DNA of 64,000 nucleotides from Streptomyces sp. NBC_01276 (GTDB lineage Bacteria > Actinomycetota > Actinomycetes > Streptomycetales > Streptomycetaceae): assembly GCF_041435355.1 (NCBI RefSeq), contig NZ_CP108442.1:6880501-6944500 (forward strand). Reading direction: 5' to 3'. The notes under the pieces were generated by a model. The model did no database searches. It had not been told where the DNA came from and worked only from the letters and a program-made list of their open reading frames with translations. The position numbers and the translations under genes are program-made. This document shows positions 58,941 to 64,000 of the stretch, in pieces; positions within the stretch are counted from its first letter, which is position 1; every line of letters begins with the position of its first letter.

Positions 58941-61877
58941 TCAGGGGCGCGTGGCACGCTCCAGCGCGAGCAGCGCCGAGGAGTAGCTCCGTCCCGTGGC
59001 CCGGTCCATGCCCACCTCGCACATGCGGTTCGCCGACAGGTGCGCGTCGAACTGCCGGGCCCTCACCTCCGCGGCCTCGCGGGCCGTCGCCGATTCCGTC
59101 AGCTCCGGGTGCAGCATCCCCCGGTCGCCCGCGAAGGCGCAGCAGCCCGCGTCGTCCGGGACGACCACCTCGTCGGCGCAGGCCTCGGCCACCGCGCGCA
59201 GTTCGGCCTCGTCACCCAGACGGCGCATCGAACAGGTGGGGTGGAGGACGGCGGACCCGACCGTGCGCAGCACCTCCAGCCGTGGCAGCAGTTCGTGGGC
59301 CGCCCAGACGACGGAGTCGACGACCCGCAGTTCCGCGTGCAGGGCCCGGTTGTCCTCCGTCAGGTACGGGACCACCTCGTGCGCGATGCCGAGCGTGCAG
59401 GAGGACGCGTCGACCACCAGGGGCAGCCGGCCCCCGGCCGTCCAGCCCCAGGCGGCCTCCACGATCCGGTTGGCCATCACCCGGTTGCCGTCCTCGTACC
59501 CCTTGGAGTTCCAGATCGTCGCGCAGCAGGTGCCGGTGACGTCGCGGGGGATCCACACCGGCCTCCCGGCCCGCTCCGACACGGCCACCACCGCTTCCGG
59601 CAGGGAGGGCCCGGGATCGCCGGCGGGTCCGCCGAAGATGCGGTTGACGCAGGCCGGGTAGTAGACCGCGGCCGCGCCCACGCGCCGGGTCGCGGGCATT
59701 CCGCGGGCGGCGGCACCGGGGATCTGCGGCAGCCAGAGCGGCACCAGGTCGGGCCGTACGGCCTTGCGCGCTGCCTCCGTCGCCACCGTCAGGGGGCGGT
59801 CGCCGACCGTGGAGGTGATCTTGTCGGCGGCGGCCACGGCCAGCCGCGCGGCCGCCTCGACGGTCCGGAACCGCCGGGCGGCCAGGGCGGCGGCCCGTTC
59901 CTCGCGCGGGCCGTGCCGCAGGCGGCGGAAGTCCTTCATCAGGGCGCCGGTGTCGATGCCGACGGGGCAGGCGAGGGCACAGGCCGAGTCGCCCGCGCAG
60001 GTGTCGACGGCGTCGTGGCCGTAGGAGTCGAGCAGGCCGTCGAGGACGGGGGAGCCGGGCGGCTGGCGCATCATCTCGCGGCGCAACACGATCCGCTGGC
60101 GCGGTGTGGTCGTCAGGTGCTCGCTGGGACAGACCGGTTCGCAGAAGCCGCACTCGATGCAGGGGTCCGCCACGGCCTCGACCCGCGGGATCGTCTTCAG
60201 CCCGCGCAGATGGGCCCGGGGGTCACGGTCGAGGAGGATGCGCGGGGCGAGGACGAGGTCCGGGTCGACGAGCCGCTTGGTGCGCCACATCAGGTCGGTG
60301 GCCCGCGGGCCCCATTCGAGTTCGAGGAAGGGGGCCATGTTGCGGCCCGTGGAGTGCTCGGCCTTCAGCGAGCCGTCGAACCGTTCGACCGTGAGCCGGC
60401 AGAAGGCCTCCATGAAGGCGGCGTACCGGTCGACGTCGGCGGGCACGGAGGCGTCGAAGGCGAGCAGGAAGTGCAGGTTGCCGTGGGCGGCGTGGCCCGC
60501 GACGGCCGCGTCGAACCCGTGCTCAGCCTGGAGCGCGAGGAGCGACTCGCAGGCCTCGGCGAGCCGGGACGGGGGGACCGCGAAGTCCTCGGTGATCAGG
60601 GTGGTGCCGGGGGCGCGGGCCCCGCCGACGGCGGTGACGAAGGCCTTGCGGGCCTTCCAGTAGCCGGAGACGACCGCGGGATCGCCGGTGAAGGTGTTGG
60701 TGACGGAGGCGACGGGGGCCACCAGCTCCAGTCCGGCCAGCACCCCGGCCGCACGCCGCTCGTGCTCCGCGCGGCCCGCCGCGTCCGGGGCCCGGAACTC
60801 CACCAGCAGCGCTGCCGTGTCCTTGGGCAGCTCCGCCCAGTCGGCCGGCACGCCCGCGACGCTGACGGAGGCGCGCAGGGTGTTGCCGTCCATCAGCTCC
60901 ACGGCGAGGGCCCCGGCCGCGTTGAACAGCGGTACGGCCGCGGCCGCGGCGGGCAGGGAGGGGAAGAAGAGCAGGCCGGTGGTGAGCTCGCGGTCCAGGG
61001 GGACGGTGTCGAAGACGACCTCGGAGATGAAGCCGAGGGTGCCTTCGGAGCCGACCATCAGGCCGCGCAGGACCTCCACGGGGGTGGTGCCGTCGAGGTA
61101 GGCGTCGAGCCGGTAGCCGGTGGTGTTCTTGATCTCGTACTTGGCGCGGATCCGGGCGACGAGGTCCGGGTCGGCCTCGATCTCCCGCTTGATCTCCATC
61201 AGCCCCTGGCACAGGGCCGGCTCGGCGCGGGCCAGTTCCTCGTCCGCGAGCGGGTCGGCGGTGTCGACGACGGTTCCGGTCGGCAGCACGAGGGTGAGGG
61301 AGGAAAGGGTGCGGTACGAGTTCCTCGTGGTCCCCGCCGTCATGCCGGAGGCGTTGTTCGCGACCACTCCGCCGAGGGTGCAGGCGATGGCGCTGGCCGG
61401 GTCGGGCCCGAGGACACGGCCGTGCCGGGCCAGGGCGGCGTTGGCCCGCAGGACGGTGGTGCCGGGCCCGATGCGGGCGCGCCGGCCGTCGTCCAGGACC
61501 TCGATCCCGGCCCAGTGGCGGCGGACGTCGACCAGGATGTCCTCGCCCTGGGCCTGGCCGTTGAGCGAGGTTCCGGCGGCGCGGAAGACCACCTCGCGCT
61601 GTCTGCCGTGGGCGTAGGACAGGACGGCGGAGATGTCGTCGATGTCCTCGGCGATCACCACGACCTGCGGCACGAACCGGTACGGGGAGGCGTCCGTGGC
61701 GTAGCGGACCAGGTCGGAGACCTTCCAGAGCACCTTCTCGGCGCCGAGCAGCCCGGTCAGCTCGGTGCGCAGCACCGAGGGGGTGCCCGGGGCCATGCGG
61801 TCGGGGACCCGGTCGGGGGCCGGGGCGCCGGGGCTGTGCGGGCGCAGCGCGCCCGGCTTCGGTTCCAGCAGCGGCAT
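58941..61877 (-). CDS. Large FAD/Fe-S dehydrogenase (D-2-hydroxyacid/glycolate-type)
   Basis: This 978-residue protein resembles D-lactate/2-hydroxyglutarate dehydrogenases. Its FAD_binding_4 domain (about 70-230) has FRAAGTSLNGQAQG, ANNASGMTAG and VGSEGTLGF. An FAD-oxidase C-terminal region follows (EHSTGRNMAPF; GHAAHGNLHF, with the His near the flavin). Two 4Fe-4S sites follow (CIECGFCEPVCP near 569; CAGDSACALACPVG near 624). A C-terminal CCG-type region (GTCCATIW near 784; GCCAFAGDRG near 905) suits a heterodisulfide-reductase-like module. It would oxidise a 2-hydroxy acid and pass electrons to quinone. ATG 61875-61877 follows GGAGGGG. It is near the MarR gene but separate. Confidence 0.9.
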   Translation of the reverse strand: MPLLEPKPGALRPHSPGAPAPDRVPDRMAPGTPSVLRTELTGLLGAEKVLWKVSDLVRYATDASPYRFVPQVVVIAEDIDDISAVLSYAHGRQREVVFRAAGTSLNGQAQGEDILVDVRRHWAGIEVLDDGRRARIGPGTTVLRANAALARHGRVLGPDPASAIACTLGGVVANNASGMTAGTTRNSYRTLSSLTLVLPTGTVVDTADPLADEELARAEPALCQGLMEIKREIEADPDLVARIRAKYEIKNTTGYRLDAYLDGTTPVEVLRGLMVGSEGTLGFISEVVFDTVPLDRELTTGLLFFPSLPAAAAAVPLFNAAGALAVELMDGNTLRASVSVAGVPADWAELPKDTAALLVEFRAPDAAGRAEHERRAAGVLAGLELVAPVASVTNTFTGDPAVVSGYWKARKAFVTAVGGARAPGTTLITEDFAVPPSRLAEACESLLALQAEHGFDAAVAGHAAHGNLHFLLAFDASVPADVDRYAAFMEAFCRLTVERFDGSLKAEHSTGRNMAPFLELEWGPRATDLMWRTKRLVDPDLVLAPRILLDRDPRAHLRGLKTIPRVEAVADPCIECGFCEPVCPSEHLTTTPRQRIVLRREMMRQPPGSPVLDGLLDSYGHDAVDTCAGDSACALACPVGIDTGALMKDFRRLRHGPREERAAALAARRFRTVEAAARLAVAAADKITSTVGDRPLTVATEAARKAVRPDLVPLWLPQIPGAAARGMPATRRVGAAAVYYPACVNRIFGGPAGDPGPSLPEAVVAVSERAGRPVWIPRDVTGTCCATIWNSKGYEDGNRVMANRIVEAAWGWTAGGRLPLVVDASSCTLGIAHEVVPYLTEDNRALHAELRVVDSVVWAAHELLPRLEVLRTVGSAVLHPTCSMRRLGDEAELRAVAEACADEVVVPDDAGCCAFAGDRGMLHPELTESATAREAAEVRARQFDAHLSANRMCEVGMDRATGRSYSSALLALERATRP

Positions 61878-61933
61878 GTGGGGCCCCTCCGTGTCCTGGT
61901 CCGTCCGTCAGCCGGGCGCCGGCGGCTCCCGGC

Positions 61934-62428
61934 TCAGCAGCCGCCCTGGGCCGGGGCGTCGGCCAGCGCGTTCAGCAGGCCGCCGAGCACCTCGCGCTGT
62001 GGCGCGGTCAACGGAGCCAGGATCTCCTCTGCGGCGTCGGTCCGCGCGCTGCGCAGACGGCGCAGCGTGGCGCGACCGGTTTCGGTGAGCTCGATCCGGA
62101 TGACGCGGCGGTTGGCCGGGTCGGGGGCGCGGCGCACGCAGTCGGCCGCCTCCAGGCCGTCCACGAGGGTGGTCACGGCCCGGGGCACGACCTCCAGGCG
62201 CGTGGCCAGATCGGCCATACGGGGCGGCCGGTCACCTCCGTAGTGGGCGACGAGCCGCAGCAGCCGGCCCTGGGCCGGGGTGATCCCGAGCGGCTCCATG
62301 TGGCGCTTCTGGATGCGGTGGAGCCGCCGCGTGAGGCGCAGCAGCTGCTCGGCGAGTACGCCGTCGGTGGAGTCGGGGGCGGGGTCGGCGGCGGAGTCGC
62401 GGATGTCGGTCTCGGAACCGGTGCTCAT
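61934..62428 (-). CDS. MarR family regulator divergent from ABC exporter
   Basis: This 164-residue winged-helix regulator has GITPAQGRLLRLVAHYGGDRPPRMADLATRLEVVPRAVTTLVDGLEA and the wing RRAPDPANRRVIRIELTETG. The start ATG 62426-62428 is preferred by the family pattern; the upstream frame runs through the operator. It is divergent from the ABC exporter at 62515, with an inverted repeat between, so it likely represses both. The inducer is unknown. Confidence 0.9.
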   Translation of the reverse strand: MSTGSETDIRDSAADPAPDSTDGVLAEQLLRLTRRLHRIQKRHMEPLGITPAQGRLLRLVAHYGGDRPPRMADLATRLEVVPRAVTTLVDGLEAADCVRRAPDPANRRVIRIELTETGRATLRRLRSARTDAAEEILAPLTAPQREVLGGLLNALADAPAQGGC

Positions 62429-62460
62429 ACTGGGAAACAGTACCAGGACCGGATTCATTG

Positions 62461-62489
62461 TGAGCATAGGTAACAATGAGCTATGCTCA
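62461..62489. promoter_or_regulatory. Inverted repeat between MarR and ABC exporter genes
   Basis: TGAGCATAG at 62461-62469 and CTATGCTCA at 62481-62489 are perfect inverted 9-mers with an 11-nt spacer. ATTGT and ACAAT (62457-62477) form an overlapping, nested pair. It sits in an AT-rich patch of the divergent promoter and is the probable MarR operator. Confidence 0.6.
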
Positions 62490-62514
62490 TCGGAGTCTCG
62501 TCAGAAGGAGGCCC

Positions 62515-64000
62515 ATGCGCCCCGAAGAACCGAAGTGGACCCCATCGAACGAATCCCTCGACCCCACCCGTCCGGCTCCGGCGGACCGGCCTCGCGAGCT
62601 GCGGCGGATCCTCGCCCTGTTCCGGCCCTATCGCGGGCGCCTGGCCGTGGTCGGCGCCCTGGTCGGCGCCTCCTCGCTGGTCGGCGTCGCCTCGCCGTTC
62701 CTGCTCAAGGCGATCCTGGACGTCGCGATCCCCGAGGGGCGTACGGGCCTGTTGAGCCTGCTCGCGCTGGGCATGATCCTCACGGCCGTCGTCACCAGCG
62801 TGTTCGGTGTGCTCCAGACCCTGATCTCCACCACCGTCGGCCAGCGCGTCATGCACGACCTGCGCACCGCCGTCTACGCCCAGCTCCAGCGGATGCCACT
62901 GGCCTTCTTCACCCGCACCCGCACCGGCGAGGTGCAGTCACGGATAGCCAACGACATCGGCGGCATGCAGGCGACGGTCACCTCGACGGCGACCTCGCTC
63001 GTGTCGAACCTGACCGCCGTCATCGCCACGGTCGTCGCCATGCTCGCGCTCGACTGGCGGCTCACGCTGGTCTCCCTGCTCCTGCTGCCGCTCTTCGTGT
63101 GGATCAGCCGCCGCGTGGGCCGCGAGCGCAAGAAGATCACCACGCAGCGTCAGAAGCAGATGGCGGCCATGGCGGCCACCGTCACCGAATCCCTCTCCGT
63201 GAGCGGCATCCTCCTCGGCCGCACCATGGGCCGGTCCGATTCCCTGACCAAGGCCTTCTCCGAGGAGTCCGAGAAGCTCGTCGGGCTGGAGGTGCGCTCC
63301 AGCATGGCCGGGCGCTGGCGGATGTCGACCATCGGCATCGTCATGGCCGCCATGCCCGCGCTCATCTACTGGGCTGCGGGCATAGCCCTGCAGACCGGTG
63401 CCCCCTCGCTCTCCGTCGGCACCCTCGTCGCCTTCGTCACGCTCCAGCAGGGCCTGTTCCGGCCCGCCGTGAGCCTCCTTTCGACGGGTGTGCAGATCCA
63501 GACCTCGCTCGCCCTGTTCGCCCGGATCTTCGAGTACCTCGACCTGCCGGTGGACATCACCGAGCGCGAGGCTCCCGTGAAGCTGGACCGGGCGAAGGGT
63601 GAGATCCGCCTGGAGGACGTGCACTTCTCCTACGAGGCCAAGGACGGCCCGACCCTCACCGGCATCGACATCACCGTCCCGGCCGGCGGCTCCCTCGCCG
63701 TCGTGGGCCCGACCGGTTCGGGCAAGAGCACCCTCAGCTACCTGGTGCCCCGGCTCTACGACGTGACCGGCGGCCGGGTCGCCCTCGACGGGGTGGACGT
63801 GCGCGACCTCGACTTCGACTCGCTGGCCCGCTCCATAGGCGTGGTCTCCCAGGAGACCTACCTCTTCCACGCCTCCGTGGGGGACAACCTGCGCTTCGCC
63901 AAACCGGACGCCACCGATGAGGAGATCGCCGAGGCGGCGCGGGCGGCCCAGATCCACGACCACATCGAATCCCTGCCCGACGGGTACGACACCCTGGTCG
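62515..64000 (+). CDS. ABC exporter (full transmembrane plus ATPase half), truncated by window end
   Basis: This gene starts at ATG 62515 after AAGGAGG and is still open at 64000, so about 495 residues are seen. Six transmembrane segments with typical exporter loops (RVMHDLRTAVYAQLQRMPLAFF, RTRTGEVQSRIANDI) are followed by an ATPase domain with Walker A VGPTGSGKST (near 398) and Q-loop VVSQETYLF. The signature and Walker B parts are outside the window. It is a MsbA/LmrA-like exporter, probably regulated by the divergent MarR gene. A drug or lipid-like cargo is possible but not known. Confidence 0.92.
   Translation, partial: MRPEEPKWTPSNESLDPTRPAPADRPRELRRILALFRPYRGRLAVVGALVGASSLVGVASPFLLKAILDVAIPEGRTGLLSLLALGMILTAVVTSVFGVLQTLISTTVGQRVMHDLRTAVYAQLQRMPLAFFTRTRTGEVQSRIANDIGGMQATVTSTATSLVSNLTAVIATVVAMLALDWRLTLVSLLLLPLFVWISRRVGRERKKITTQRQKQMAAMAATVTESLSVSGILLGRTMGRSDSLTKAFSEESEKLVGLEVRSSMAGRWRMSTIGIVMAAMPALIYWAAGIALQTGAPSLSVGTLVAFVTLQQGLFRPAVSLLSTGVQIQTSLALFARIFEYLDLPVDITEREAPVKLDRAKGEIRLEDVHFSYEAKDGPTLTGIDITVPAGGSLAVVGPTGSGKSTLSYLVPRLYDVTGGRVALDGVDVRDLDFDSLARSIGVVSQETYLFHASVGDNLRFAKPDATDEEIAEAARAAQIHDHIESLPDGYDTLV

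Noticed and set aside
58440..62243. Long open frame (about 1267 codons) on the plus strand
   Set aside because: Antisense to the ABC half, the FAD/Fe-S dehydrogenase and the MarR gene, all of which have clear motifs. No domain and no ribosome site.

Overview
The window is very GC-rich, has strong G/C bias at third codon positions, and carries families typical of Streptomyces: a complete CvnABCD conservon, a PAS/GAF/PP2C phosphatase, DUF742 and roadblock proteins, many TetR/MarR regulators, Tat-exported enzymes and a second enolase. A Streptomyces chromosome (or a very close relative) is the best reading. No rRNA, tRNA, CRISPR array, transposase or phage gene was seen.

Region 1 (1-17.8 kb) is the most distinctive part. 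After the N-terminal end of an M4 metallopeptidase come four agmatine/peptidyl-arginine deiminase paralogues (three with Tat signals, one cytoplasmic), two close TetR paralogues, a receptor-type Ser/Thr kinase, a fused urease gamma-beta gene with a urease alpha gene whose nickel ligands are kept but whose flap Cys is Val, a five-gene oligopeptide/nickel-type ABC importer, and a third TetR. Five near-identical 18-bp palindromes (consensus TGACTGAATTTTCAGTCA) lie in the upstream regions of the first TetR, deiminases 1-3 and the urease genes. I read this as one regulon for guanidino-compound use: outside deimination, import, inside deimination, and urea or ureido hydrolysis. The fourth deiminase has its own TetR and its own different palindrome.

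Region 2 (17.8-30.3 kb) holds a signalling phosphatase, a flavodoxin-like protein, an assimilatory nitrate reductase fused to an NADPH diflavin reductase, an enolase paralogue divergent from a MarR gene across six tandem 13-bp operator-like units, and a molybdate importer (modA, fused modBC) behind a broken HTH regulator. Nitrate reductase and molybdate uptake fit together through the molybdenum cofactor.

Region 3 (30.3-36.2 kb) looks like an accessory insertion. It has less biased base composition and is bordered by gene fragments (PucR-like, PilT-like, a broken SAM methyltransferase). It carries a 30-residue ORF, a NodU/CmcH-type carbamoyltransferase and an SGNH-like protein in one operon, divergent from a GH13 amylase-like gene.

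Region 4 (36.2-64 kb) is ordinary core: aldehyde dehydrogenase with its GAF regulator, MOSC protein, MpaB-like oxygenase, methyltransferase, MHYT membrane protein, the conservon plus an orphan roadblock protein, thioesterase II, a Ski2-like helicase, a membrane hydrolase, a heterodimeric ABC exporter with one degenerate ATP site, a large FAD/Fe-S dehydrogenase, and a MarR gene divergent from another ABC exporter that runs off the window.
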